From Tricholoma matsutake (taxonomy: Eukaryota; Basidiomycota; Agaricomycetes; Agaricales; Tricholomataceae): a stretch of DNA of 64,000 nt. Positions 34,251-45,649 of the stretch are shown in pieces. The stretch spans positions 1-64,000 of the forward strand of contig AP026549.1 in assembly GCA_026075535.2 (NCBI GenBank), written 5' to 3'. A program made the translations under genes and the position numbers. Positions within the stretch are counted from its first letter, which is position 1. Each line of letters opens with the position of its first letter. The notes beneath the pieces were generated by a model. It worked only from the letters and a program-made list of their open reading frames with translations, had not been told where the DNA came from and did not search any database.

Positions 34251-34888
34251 GATACCAGGTGTGAGTGCACAGGAATGACAGGGGAGAGGGGGGGAGGGGG
34301 CACGAAGCGGCACCAGCCCCACGCCTACGAGCATCTGCTCATAGGGTGGTTTGCAGGTGCAGAGGGTGGACGAAAACACCACCACCACCACCACTGCGAA
34401 CATCTGCTTGCAGGGTGGACAGGTGAGGGTGAGGAGACCAGGGGGAGCAAAGCTGACGACAATGAGAGGGGGGAAATAGCATGCGAAGGGGACCATGCTC
34501 CATGCATCGATGCGCATAGCGCGTTGCCTGTAGATGTTTTTTTTTACATTGTGTAATGTATGCACATAGTTTCAAATATCATATTACTTGAAAATTTAGT
34601 ATGTCTTGAACACTTGATATAAATGCCATCATCATACTCCTTGCTTCTTATTCCCTGTTCCATACTTCCCCCTCCCCCTCTCCCCTTTCACACAATCACA
34701 CCCTTCCCCCTTGCACACAAATCCCCCTTCCCCTCTTTCAGTCACACATCCCCCCCCTCCCCCATTTCACACTCACACACTCACCCCCCTTCCCCTCCTT
34801 CCACACACTCACACCCTCCCCCTCCCCTCCTCTTCCACACAGTGACACCCTTCCTTTTACACACTCACAAACTCCCTTCCTAGAACAG

Positions 34889-35090
34889 AGCTCAGACTTT
34901 ACTAGGATGGACTTTACTAGGACAGCTCGGACTTTACTAGGACAGCTCGGACTTTACTAGGACAGCTCGGACTTTACTAGGACAGCTCAGACTTTACTAG
35001 GACAGCTCGGACTTTACTAGGACAGCTCGGACTCTACTAGGACTCTGCTCAGACTTTACTAGGACAGCTCGGACTTTACTCGGACTTTAT
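34889..35090 (+). repeat. 20-bp tandem repeat GCTCGGACTTTACTAGGACA
   Basis: About eight near-perfect head-to-tail copies, with occasional C-to-T or A changes, inside the right end of the 2.3-kb element. The unit also appears inverted at the left end of that element. Confidence 0.9.
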
Positions 35091-35135
35091 TCGGACAGCT
35101 CGGAGTCCACTCGGACTAGGGGGGGGAGTGTAAAG

Positions 35136-36000
35136 TACAGTATAGACAATGTATATTGTTGGCTTTACAATAGCAAGGCAGTTTGCAAACCAGGGTCCCT
35201 AGTCAGAATGATATTTTGCAAATAGCATATCTAATAAGAACAATATTTGCAAAATGGCCTTCTAACCCAGACCCCAGTTTGCATACATGCTGTGTTATAG
35301 TAGATGGCTATTTTGCAAGACACTGTTAGCTACTGGTGGAAATTGCGGATCCTATTTGCTGATCAGCATGGCACGTTTCCAAATTCCGGGCCAAAGTCTT
35401 TTAAAGGTTGCAGGCCTGAAGCCACCTAGCCAAAGAATGATGTTAAACCTCGCTACAGTTCTATCTCCCTTGCAATGACTCACTGAATATAGTACACCGT
35501 TTTGGCCAACACCCATGCTTTGCTCCCTGTTCTGTTCCTGATCCCATGGTCTGTGTATTAACATATCAATGATGTGTTGGACATTTATATTATGAGATTA
35601 AGCATTCATCTGACCATCTTCGCGCATAGTAGTAGTAGTAGTAGTAGTTACACAGCAAGGTCCCATTCAGGAATGCCGGGTTCCGAAGGTTCTCTAAGAT
35701 AGACACGAGCAATCTACCTATGCCTCCGGGCCACTCCAAGCACAAGAAAACCAACCAACAGAAACTGGTACGACTTTACCTGCAGAGTGAAGGGTGAGTT
35801 CGAGAGCTGAGAGATCACACTACAGAAAGGGGTTGTAGATAGCATGAGCATCGAATATTTGTAGGAAATCATGGGTGTACTTTGCTAGCAGAGTGATGGT
35901 TGTTCTATTTGCAATAAGGGCCTTTAGGCACAGTAAAGCACCTTGGGGAGCAAACCCAGACAGGAAGACTGGCATCTCAACCTGCATTCTCTGCACAAAA
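35136..36000. other. No gene recognised; (TAG)n microsatellite
   Basis: TTTGCAAAT-type words recur between 35180 and 35330. A perfect (TAG)n tract runs 35627-35648. No ORF over 70 codons is seen. Confidence 0.5.
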
Positions 36001-36011
36001 GCATTGCAGAG

Positions 36012-37739
36012 TCAGACAAGTTCATGGGAGGCAGTGCATTCCAGCAGGGCATGCTCAGGTGATTCAACAGCATTTAGATAGAACCAACACAATCGCTGTT
36101 CCCTAAGAACATGTGGTCCATGTATATGGTGCAGCTGTTCAACAGCCAGTCCATGGTCAGAGAGTACCAGCCGGGTCAGTGATTTTCTGTGTGACACAGT
36201 CATGACTCGTAGGTAGTGTCTGAAGTGGAGGGTCTTTGAAACAAGGGCCTTGTCCTCCTCGAGCTCCAGTCGGCCTTGGAGCAAGTACATTTTTGGGGAC
36301 ATCATCTCCTTGTTCAGCCAATCCTTCATAGATGCAACAACAGTACTCTGAAGCAACTTGATACCATCCCCATTGATCTGTGTCAGATCAGGGACAGGGA
36401 TGGGTATCGGAAGGTTGAGGAGAACAAACCGCAGATCAGTTATCCATGAGGAGTGGCTGGAGGTTGACAGCATGCATGAGTCAAGCACTGCTGCTCGGGC
36501 CAGGTGGTTTGCGGGGAGAGAGACAAGGTATGCCAAGTAGTGTAGTGCCAGGTCAATTCTTCTATACTGCAGTGGACCTATAGCTGTCTTTGTGAAGAGC
36601 AGAGCAATCATAGCACGTTTGTTGACCCTTAACATTCAGCAGATAAAAGAGTGCTGGACATGTAGCAGCTGATCTGCCTGATGGTCAATGTCAAGTACCA
36701 CTTCGCACCCACCAGTGAGGTGTGGGTCCATCCTTGCCATGTATAGCTTGCGAGCTTCAAATGGGGGGAGGTTACTAATCATTGACTCCACACCCATGAT
36801 CGCATGGCCGATTACTCGAGCTTTGCTTGCTTTTGTACAGTAGTGTGATGCAAAAATATTAGGGTGAGTTGTCTGGAAGGTGATGCCAACATAGGTAATT
36901 TTCTCCACTACATCCACCATGTTATCACCTAGTGTAAAAATAGGTAAGGTGGAGGGTAGTGTTCCAAAAATGGCAATAAACGACTTAACAGCATTGATGC
37001 ACATGAAGTTCATGCTGCACCAGAGGAGGACCACATTCAGTTGTGTTTGTAACCCCCTGGCAGAGTAGGACATAAGAAGAATGTCATCTGCATGTTCAAG
37101 GTTGGATGCACTGGCACCACCAAGTATGACATCATCTGGATCCATGGATATGACAAAGTCAGACATATACAGGTTCCATAGTGTTGGCGATGCAGGGTCT
37201 CCAATCAGAATACCTATGAGTGCTTTGAAGGGTTCAGAGATCTCCCCCCCAACCTCACAACATAGGACATCTGACAGTACAGCATTTGGATCCAGTCAAA
37301 TATTTTGCCTCCAGCACCCATACAGGTGAGTTTTACCCACATAATAGCATGTTCAACAGAGGGGAATGTATTTGTGATGTCAACTGATGCCACATAGAGA
37401 GTTTTTCCCAAGCTCCGTGCCCTATCGGTTGCACATCGCAGGATAAATGCATTATTGTTTGTCCTATAGGTCTCGCGGAATCCATTTTGTGAGTCAGGGA
37501 TAATGCATTTGGAGTTTGCCGAGGCGATAGTGTACCAGCAGTGTCATGACTTTGAGGAGGCAGCACTCAAGCCCAATAGTTCTGTAGCTATCAGGGTTTG
37601 ATGGGGGCTTTCCTCTCTTCAGTACCCCTGTGAGAACAGTAGAGAACCAAATAGATGGTGCATCGTTGTTCTTCAGACAAGTGTTTAGGAGATTAAGGAG
37701 CTGGTCATTATCCAGGGCTTCGATGTCATCGCAACGCAT
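36012..37739 (-). pseudogene. LINE reverse transcriptase, decayed
   Basis: Minus-strand pieces in several frames line up as one non-LTR retrotransposon polymerase. 37494-37739: VLKRGKPPSNPDSYRTIGL, the RT entry motif. 37214-37411: YVASVDITNTFPSVEHAIMW, the region around the first catalytic Asp. Near 37166: a GDPASPTLWNLY-like motif. 36636-37166: HADDILLMS, in place of YADD. 36012-36635: thumb/tail ending in RLCWFYLNAVESPEHALLEC, a Cys/His zinc-knuckle-like end. At least three frame changes and a stop separate them. The 5' end (endonuclease) is missing beyond ~37.8 kb and no poly-A tail is obvious. Clearly inactive. Confidence 0.85.
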
Positions 37740-38040
37740 AGATTTTGAGCTGGCAGATATTTCAAATTGCCTGAAGCGGTTGAACTTTGTACTTGTTTGA
37801 CGTTGGTGGCAAGCCCAGTGGAAAGCTGGGGGGGGGTGTCATCGGCAGCATCAGAGACCCAGGGAGTTCATGTAGCCACAAGTGAGTATCTGCCTAGGGG
37901 CACAGTGGTGGGTGAGAAGCCAGAAGTGGACTGGTGTGGGCACCAGGGGGTGGATGCAGCAGGTGCACTCCGGATACCCTTACAGCTCTAGTTCAATTTT
38001 CGTGGTTATCCCCAGACCTGACACAAGATCTAGAAACTCT
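37740..38040. other. No gene recognised
   Basis: Remnant of the LINE 5' side, then sequence without ORFs running up to the 8-bp repeat that marks the hAT-type unit. Confidence 0.4.
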
Positions 38041-38041
38041 C

Positions 38042-38049
38042 CGCTGTGC
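38042..38049 (+). repeat. Left 8-bp target duplication CGCTGTGC
   Basis: It is identical to 57175-57182, and both lie directly outside the inverted termini TAAGGCTCCAACC and GGTTGGAGCCTTA. Confidence 0.75.
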
Positions 38050-38062
38050 TAAGGCTCCAACC

Positions 38063-38230
38063 GTACTATATATTTACTATTTATATATGGTAAATACTGT
38101 ATATGTATACGTATATGTATACCCCCTGGGCTTGAAAGTGCAGTATAGGGTAAATATACAGTATATGAATACTGTATACAGTTCAGGCAGGGTGCGTGAC
38201 CAAATGTGCGGATCCAACCCTAAATTTCGT
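38063..38230. repeat. Left subterminal region of the hAT-type unit
   Basis: A+T-rich with repeated TATATG/TACTGTATA words (GGTAAATACTGTATATGTATACG and relatives), matched in inverted form at about 57090-57160. Confidence 0.6.
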
Positions 38231-39020
38231 GGTCCAACCACACAGCACCAACTCCTTGACAACGGATCAGGAGGACAAGCAGGCAAGGTTGGATCATTTC
38301 TGAAGACAGTTGCTCAAAGAGCAACTCCATGATCAGCCATGATAATATTTCGCGTTGCTCTGTTGGTCTGTCCAAGATGGTATACATCAATCGCATGAAG
38401 GTAGCTAAAGATCTAGAAGATAGAGATTGCAATTTAGTGGCTGGGTGTGATGAGACTCGAATAAAATGTGCGTACCTCCAGGATAATGCCGTATGGAAGA
38501 TACACGTAGATTTCAAGGCTCGTAGACTTTTTCTTTCCTGCAAGCCTTTTCCTCTCAACCTTCATTAGCAGGCCCGTCAACCAATTACGTTCTAGCAAAT
38601 GGGTGCAACGCCTCGCAAATCCGCGGGGAGTATATGCAAACATTTTCTCGACCAGACCCAACGCTGACAAAAAAAAATCATCCTGAGCGATGGTCGAAAG
38701 CGGCACGAGAATGTCGCAGGCCATCAATCCAACTGAGTGAAATTGTCCGCACAGAAAAGTGCAGCGTCTGATACAGCATGCGATGCGCCCTAATAATTTG
38801 GTTGCTTGAGGATCTCAGTGTATAGCTATGCTTCTCTTGTCGGAGAAGATGCCGATAAACGTCGTGTACGGGTTCGGGTCGTTCGAGTCAGATCCGTCGC
38901 AGCTATTGTTGACCGTGGGAGAAAGGGTTTTCCTTTTATCATGATGACGGTATTTGAATTTCCAGCTAGAATGCCATGGTACAGTCTGTGCCCATGCGGG
39001 CCATACACATTAAAATTATA
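38231..39020. other. No gene recognised
   Basis: Weak ORFs on both strands. The minus ORF at 38220-38558 and the plus ORF at 38806-39282 show no motif, and the latter is antisense to the 3' end of the nuclease-like gene. Confidence 0.4.
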
Positions 39021-39027
39021 CAAGAAG

Positions 39028-40166
39028 TTAGTCAACACTAGAAACTTCGTCCTCTTCGTCCCTCCCACTGACAGGTGGGGTCATAAACTTAGTGTCGTCC
39101 AAGTTGAGGGGTGGATCCGATTCATCTACCTCATTCTTGTCATCATCAAATCTCTCTGGTGTCGATTTTGGGCTCCTGCTCGCTGTCATCTCCAGGACAT
39201 ACTGCAAACACCCCAGAACCTTCTTCATTTCGCCTGCCAAGATGTCAAATTGCCTGCTACGCATCACAGTCCCATCGTGTGATATCTTTACGAAGATGAA
39301 AACATATCCGTCAGATGCAAGGCCATAGACAGATGCATCCGTCCGGTTTCGCTGTAATCGAGACTGACGGAGAGAAGCCAGGTAAACAATGAGTTGAGGG
39401 ATAGCATGGTCAACACTGTTGTGGAATTTGGCCTCGGTAAGGAGTAAGAGCGAATAGAAGCCACGTTTACGCTGCTCTGTAGCAATGTTAGCACGGGACT
39501 TGAGGATACGACCAATGGCGTGATCGACACGACCACTGACAACGATATTGTGGGAAGGAAGCATAGTCGGTCGAGGAATAATTGTATGAGCGAAAGACAC
39601 CTCGCCATAGATCTTTATATCGTGCAACGGATTGGGCGTCTTCGGTCGGGCATCATCAGCAGTCGTAATGTCTAGACCTTTCTGAGGGTTTCCAATATTC
39701 AACAAGGTCTTCCAAGAATTTTTGTCTCACTCACCATCACCGTCAGACATTCGTTCAACATGAAATCGACAGCAGTCCTACACAATGCCTCACTCGTTCG
39801 ATCGAAGTTCTTGGCGTAGTAGTTGAGCAGTGGTGCTAACGGCGCGGTGATTACAGGGTCAGTCATGTTTTGTATGGTTCAACAAGATGGCATAAGAATT
39901 TCACCGATACATGGCGTTGTCGGAAATTCCTTCATGCCCGTCTCCTTTTCAATGTCCCAATGGTGCTTCTGACTAAATTCATCCGGAGATTGCTCAAACT
40001 TCAGCCCGAACATGTCGATTGCTTCATCGAGCGTGAAATCCGTTGCAGTTTTGGTTTTTTCCTTCCCTTGGGACGATAGGTCGGAAAGAACTTGGGTTTT
40101 TAGCGCAGCGAGATAATCCTTTGGATCAGGGGAATATTCGACTACAGTGGAGGCATTGGAGATCAA
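39028..40166 (-). CDS. PD-(D/E)XK-like nuclease-fold protein, three exons
   Basis: Exons 39911-40166, 39735-39835 and 39028-39681 join through introns of 75 nt (39836-39910, GTATCG..TTAG) and 53 nt (39682-39734, GTGAGT..TCAG) into about 336 residues with no stops. Exon 3 has VVSGRVDHAIG, then SLLLLTEAKFH, then HAIPQLIVYLASLRQ, then a VYGLASDGYVFIF strand pair. The Asp, the Glu-x-Lys on a strand and the following Gln-bearing helix fit the restriction-endonuclease fold, as in fungal effector-type and Crinkler-like nucleases. The N-terminal ~115 residues are helical and unrecognised; the C-terminus is a Ser/Asp/Glu-rich tail. The ATG at 40166 may not be the true start, since the frame is open to an upstream TAG near 40205. 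It is head-to-head with the protease-like pseudogene and looks intact while its neighbours are broken. Confidence 0.6.
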
Positions 40167-40351
40167 ATCAAAGATCGAATTAAGCGCCTCTGAGTCTCGG
40201 CATGGCTACGCTTGGGCATGATGATGCGAGTGAATAGTCACGGTGTTGAGTTTTGAGATCACGCACTCTCAGGTTTTCCTGATAAACCTGCCTCCTTTTC
40301 ACTAAAGTCTCATCGCATCTCTACCCTCAAATCTTACCACAAGTTAGTTCC

Positions 40352-41640
40352 TTGTATTTATTTAACTTCTCCTTCGAGTCTTCTTCCCTTCCGACTCGCA
40401 GTCCACCAGCAAAAGCAAAAGCACGGAAAAGACTGACATCATCGAAATGTCTCGCCCCCACTCCTTCTGGCAAACGGGCCACTCCTCCCCCCCCGCCCCT
40501 CGTCTCCAAATTAGAGGCCAAGCTGTACTACAATGGTCTACCTTCTAAGCCACGCCTGATTGCTCGCACGGGCCCTTTGTGGGAGGCGCCGTCTGGCCCT
40601 GAGTCCTATTCCCGGCTCAAAGAACTTAAGATCCCAGGAGAACATCAGATCGTGGATGGTTTAGCCTTCATGGTTCGTACAATCCTGGATCAGAACTACG
40701 TGGACTGGTCTAGTACCGCAATCGTTAGGATCTGCTACGTTGACGAGCCCAGACATCATACTCTGGATTGGCATTTGGCGGTCCCGACCACAAGGCGTGG
40801 CTCCACTCCCCTATCCTACGACATCGCTATCAATGTAGCTCATCATGGACATCAATGTCGAACTACGCGAGTCGGATATTATCCAATCCGTTGATCTCCA
40901 GCTCCTTTGAGCCTACCGACGACATCGACCCCACCGAAATCCTCCGCGAGCCCTTCACTGCCACACTTGGTCTTACCATTTGTGCCAAGATCACGCCCTG
41001 GGCTGAGGGAATGGGCGGCTTCTTCCTCGAAGTCGATGACGGCAACGGCAAGAAGAGCCCTAGACACATGGTCTTCCCTCAATCCGACAATCACCTCTTC
41101 GAGCGCAGGTCGAAGAGTAAGCCACGCCACGACGTCCTTCTCCTGAGCGAGTCATCCTTCCAACAGCACCTCATCTCTATTCAGAGCGAGATTGACGCGC
41201 AGACTTACATCATCGATTACCAGAAGAGGCGAATGGACAATATGGCGGGTCGGAAAGACGCTGCGCGCGAGGATGTCCAAGGTCTGGTGAAGAAAGCAGA
41301 GGTGAAGGTTCAGGCTCTCGCCAACCTCAAAGGGGAGCTCTCCGAGCACTGGTCCACCGACGTCAGCCGTACTTTGGGCCACGTCATCTTTTCTCCCCCC
41401 CATCATTGTTGGCGCTGGCACCACACCAAGGATGTCTCCGCTATTGCTATTGACACCTCCAAGATCGACCCCAGCAAATCTGTCAGTGCTCACCCGCATG
41501 ATGCATCCACACCCAGCAAATTCCATAGACGTCACCTATGTGACACCCATATACTTTATCATGGAGATTATCCGCCACTACAAGCCCCTTGCCAATGCCT
41601 ACCTCCAGCCCACCAAGACGAGATGATGAGAGGTGAAGCC
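40352..41640 (+). pseudogene. Conserved basidiomycete protein, trypsin-like fold suspected, broken
   Basis: Three frames in succession resemble one protein that I recall as common in Agaricomycetes: LEAKLYYNGLPSKPRLIART, then ELRESDIIQSV in a second frame, then EPFTATLGLTICAK, a PRHMVFPQSDNHL segment (a His-bearing strand) and IDTSKIDPSKS. It then jumps straight to DVTYVTPIYFIMEI and HYKPLANAYL. The segment that would hold the GDSG-like serine region is missing. Two frameshifts plus the internal deletion make it a pseudogene. The assignment to a serine-protease-like fold is from memory of the family's His/Asp/Ser spacing. Divergent from the nuclease-like gene. Confidence 0.5.
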
Positions 41641-41729
41641 TTCTTCCTGCCCCCCTTCTTCTATACTTCTTATGTCCTACCCCCCTTCTTCATCTGTGGC
41701 TTCTTCTCTTTCCTCTTGTACGTGTAAGC

Positions 41730-43520
41730 CTGCACCGTGACCCCAGTCTTACATGCATGGACCTTTGGACTCGTGGTCTTATTCCTTGTTGATACTTGGA
41801 CCTTGAAACATACTTTTTCATTGTAACATAAACTTCTAGTTGTATCTGCTCATGCTCTTGAGGATATACTATGGTCCTGTCAAGTTGTGTGACCACAACA
41901 GGCTTTTAGTACACTTGTTTGGATCTATGGGTTGGTTGTTGGTGGACATGGTGGGTGCTGTGCAGCAGCTGTTTAGGTTCATCCTTCTCCACTTTGTCAA
42001 TGTTTAGCCCGCCGATGCAAGTGTTTGACTAGTCATGTTATTTTTTCAGACATTCATATTGGCAACTTAACAGATGATCAAGCATGTCGATATCACAGAG
42101 TGCAGAGCTTGAGGTATTATAGTGTCTTTTCATTCTCGCGACAAATGACACCAGCGTAGACGCTCACATCTTCACAGGGCTCCCGCAATTTCGCTCTAAG
42201 TATCCATAAGACCATGTTGGTGATATACCGTATTCTCCAGCTGAAAGACTGTTCTGCCTGCTAATTCGATCATCTGGTCCTTGGGTGTGTGGAGTAAGAC
42301 TACAGGTCTTGCTCTAACGGCCCGGGAGGGGTGTGAGACTTGTAAGGAGGATCGACAAGCAGATGATAACCCACTGCCTAGCAGGAATAGTCGCAAAACC
42401 ACTGAACATCGCCATAAGCCATGACTGGCCACTCATAAAGTCGATGGGAGTACGTGACAAGACGATGCAATGGCTCCGAAATCCGCCAACGAAAGTAGTT
42501 CGAGTGGATGGCCTGCACTGATGCGATCCTGCGACAGAAGTGGTCACAGACCTGGTGACGCGGTCGAATGGAATGGGCTGTGGCTTTGGCCGACGTTTTT
42601 TGGGTGGGATTTTCGGAAGATCCTGCTTCGCTTTCCACCCTGCTGATGGGACAGTCGATGAGGATGCCACCGGCGATAGTACCTTTGTGTTGCCTATATC
42701 TTCCGTTAGTGTCAGTGCGAGTTGCTAATTACGGAGACCTAGAAGTGAACGTACCTGATTGTGAACCGACCGACAAATAATTTCGAGTCAGCCCAGGAGG
42801 TCATCGTCAATGCTCCCAGGACCTTGAATTCTAAAGATATTACCAAGTCGGTCCAAAAGAAGGGGTTTCCAACGGGCTCCCCTCAGGCTCAGGCTTTGGA
42901 AAGATCACCAACGCCTCTCTCGTCTTAACTTTTTCAGCATCTGGTTTTGGTTACGCATGGGAGCATCGAAAGATGATCGAGTCATTCCGGGAAAACAACA
43001 TGTCCAGGCTTCCTTCCTCTTGGAACTTCTCCATTGCATATATAGTTGACTCGCTTGATCATAAAGGTAACGCAGCCGAAATCGTGATGCTACTCAGGAG
43101 TCGTCCAGACCTCTGATAGTTTTGCTGTCCCCTACAAGTACTGTAGTGGCAAATAACTGTGGGTACAAATGGCGTATAAGTAACGGGGAGGAGCTTTCAC
43201 TCTGATGACACGTATACTGATGAAATTTTAAGTTTACCAACCGCAACAGGAAGAACCAAATACATGATAACAAGGACCGAAACCCATGGCCTGGTATGTA
43301 TCTCGTACTGCAGCACAGCAGCAAATGGACAGAGGCCTTCGACAGGGTGCTTCACATCAAACACGGGGTGAACTGAACAGCAATCACTGATAAGACGTGT
43401 TCAAAAATTGATGGCAGCTTGTGATGCGGAGGCTTTAGAAGTTGTACGTACTCACTTCTATGCGCTACGAAGCGTGTCCCCCAACGACGAGATAGTCAAC
43501 CCGCAAGATTACTCGAACGT
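41730..43520. other. Decayed coding scraps, no gene recognised
   Basis: Frames of 60-118 codons overlap on both strands at 42196-42780 without motifs. 42780-43110 has short exon-like stretches with stops. I cannot assign any of it. Confidence 0.4.
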
Positions 43521-43524
43521 GTTA

Positions 43525-44455
43525 CAGTCGAACCCCTCATAACCCATAACCCCTTATATCCCATAGCTGCAGCTGTCTACCAACTTGGTTCACAGGGAAT
43601 TGCATACCATAACCCATAGGTCCGCAATAACCCATAACCCATACCCATCTGTGGGCAAAACCCATAGTTTTGCCTACCATATTAGACTTAGTCCCTTGAT
43701 TCTACTGTCAAAGAATGATACACCAAATTGCTGGTCATCACAGCGAGTCATGGAATAGCCTAAAAAATTGGCTTTGTGATGCACCGCCATCTGAATGGCT
43801 CGAAAAATAAACTTTTAGAAGTTTTTTACTTTGAACATATGGCTCCTAAACCACTTGAAGTTCTTAAGAAAGGTCTTGCTAAGTTTATGGAAACAATCAA
43901 GACTCGCAAGAAGGAACTCAGTGCAAAACTAGCTTGGGCAGAAACTATTTCATCATCAGAGCATTGGTTGGATAATGAAGGAAACACAGTTGACGAGCAA
44001 CGTGTTCTTGACACCCTGGAGTCAGCCTCAGACTATGAGTGAGGGATTGAATGGTTGGATGAAAATGGGAAGGTGATCATAAGCAAATACACTGATGGCT
44101 TAAATGACCCCATTGCTTGCAAATTTGAAGCAATTTTATTCAGTAGGCTGCTCCACCTCAAAGAGACCAGGAGTATGAAAGAAACTGTTCTGACTGACTT
44201 CTTTCAGAGATTATAGATAGTATTATTCAAAGTAGTCTATGCATATGTTAGTAACATAATTTAAGATGAGTCTGTAGACCTAATGTTTTTCTACTAATTT
44301 TTATGATTTTTCAATGATTTTTGGAGTCCATTTTTAGTGATACCTCTCATAACCCATAACCCCTCATAACCCATAACCCCTCATAACCCATAACCCCTCA
44401 TAACCCATACCCTGGGCCATCCACCGAGGGGTATGGGTTATGAGGGGTTCGACTG
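43525..44455 (+). mobile_element. pogo/Tigger-type Tc1-mariner element, 931 bp
   Basis: It is flanked by TA on both sides (43523-43524 and 44456-44457). Ends are CAGTCGAACCCCTCATAACC and its inverse. Subterminal reiterations of CATAACCCATAACCCCT occur at both ends, more at the right (44341-44410). The interior carries the C-terminal part of a transposase. It is internally deleted: no DDE core is visible. Confidence 0.8.
43776..44216 (+). pseudogene. pogo-type transposase, C-terminal remnant
   Basis: The frame reads KPLEVLKKGLAKFMETI, then EHWLDNEGNTVDEQRVLDTL and TGA (44040-44042). It continues in the same frame with GIEWLDENGKVI and SMKETVLTDFFQRL to TAG 44214-44216. I recognise this acidic tail from HTH_CENPB/DDE transposases of basidiomycetes. 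The catalytic core is absent. The single TGA within the frame confirms inactivation. Confidence 0.55.
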
Positions 44456-44889
44456 TAGAATTTCACAGCCACCCATTGTCATGGTTCCATTACATGTTCG
44501 AGCTCACTTTGTTTTTCATTTATGTATCTAGCCTACCTGACATGTATTTAGTCAGAAGATGTAGTGTAGTAACATTATATCTGTGCCCCACTCCTCATCC
44601 ATGTGTCCACCTTTTACAGAGTGATGCCAAGATACAATAGCAATAGGGCCTTCAGATGTGCTTCTACTGTGAAACTGCTGTCTGGTACTTGCTGGTTTCT
44701 GCAGTCTGGATGCCAGTGATCAGAAGCAAACTTACAAGCAAAGCCCAAAGGAGGATGGTACAACTAGGTACATTAACCTTCTCTGAGGGTTCCATCATGC
44801 TTTGTACCCTCACATTCATTTCAACTTCTCTTACTCTTACTAGGACTGTTACTATGTTATCATAAAAGATCTCTTCCCTATTACTGACT

Positions 44890-45585
44890 CCCCTACTGGA
44901 GGTCACAGCATGGCGAAACCAACAATTGATGACAGCAGTTCTTTGATCAGCTACTTGCCAGAAGGTCTATGAACAACAGGTGGTGTTTCCCTCAAATTGA
45001 ATGAGACAGCACACAATACCATCATCAGCAGGAGCAACAGCTACCTTTAGCTTTTCTGGTATGGAAGCAAACAGTATCAAGCTGACCACTCACTGTTAAT
45101 GATATGCCACAAATTTTAGGAACCTCAGTGTTGGTGTATGGTACCATTGATATTATGGGTGATCCAAATAACCTGTACAGCCCAGTGACCACATATAGCA
45201 TCAATGAATCACTTGCCGCAACCTATGCAGGGCAGCAGAGCCAGTCCATAGTTCAATACAGAGTGCCCTTTTTTCAATCGTCAGTGTTGGGGGCAGAACA
45301 ACACACACTGGTTATCAATAATACCATAACTGGTGGTCGCCTGATCCTGGATTACCTTCAGTATATGCCTTGTAAGTAATTCATCATCATAATGGTTCTT
45401 TAATGACTCTTCCCTGCACTACGACAGTGTCAACAACTGTGATGATTTTCACATCATCTCCAGAGAGTTCTGTATTATCTTCCACAGGGTCTGCTACTAG
45501 TACTACAACATGGGCACAAAGTGGAGTATGATCTAACTCTGCAAGTGTCTTGACTGGTGCTATTGTTGGTGCAGCAATACATCAG
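44890..45585 (+). pseudogene. Receptor-like single-pass protein with galactose-binding-like domain, broken
   Basis: After decayed upstream sequence, the exon ending GATATFSFSG joins through a 61-nt intron (45059-45119, GTATGG..TTAG) to TSVLVYGTIDIMG. The domain continues to HTLVINNT and LILDYLQYMP. A second intron (45372-45427, GTAAGT..ACAG) leads to a Ser/Thr-rich linker, an in-frame TGA (45529-45531), then SASVLTGAIVGAA, the start of a membrane helix that is then cut off. The arrangement is that of a large agaricomycete family: two extracellular beta-sandwich domains, Ser/Thr stalk, one membrane helix. The first domain is mostly lost. Role in that family unknown. Confidence 0.65.
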
Positions 45586-45606
45586 CAAAATCAAGAATCT
45601 CCTTAA

Positions 45607-45649
45607 TTTGCTTATTCTGCTTATTCAAGAAATAAGCAGAATAAGCAAA
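45607..45649. repeat. 19-bp-arm perfect hairpin
   Basis: TTTGCTTATTCTGCTTATT and its exact inverse are separated by 5 bases. Outer CCTTAA and TTAAGG extend the symmetry. This directly follows the truncation point of the receptor-like gene and may mark a small foldback element. Confidence 0.7.

Larger units (their letters stand above)
32799..35135. mobile_element. 2.3-kb DNA element with CTTTAC termini and subterminal repeats
   Basis: It starts CTTTACTCTCCCCCCCCTAAT and ends in the inverted equivalent (..GGGGGGAGTGTAAAG). Both ends continue into [A/G]TCCGAG..GGACTCC words. The right subterminal region (34889-35090) is a tandem array of GCTCGGACTTTACTAGGACA, and single copies in the opposite orientation occur at the left (32899-32930). 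The middle holds a SINE-like tRNA sequence, a Pro-rich low-complexity ORF and the 133-bp hairpin array. There is no transposase and no certain target duplication. The layout resembles non-autonomous elements whose subterminal repeats bind transposase. Confidence 0.65.

Noticed and set aside
33443..34303. A 286-codon Ser/Pro/Val-rich minus ORF and overlapping ORFs of ~190 codons in two other frames
   Set aside because: It is read through the 133-bp tandem hairpin array. All frames repeat the same phrases (PTIHPTSSCSWGWRW), as expected of repeat DNA and not of a gene.
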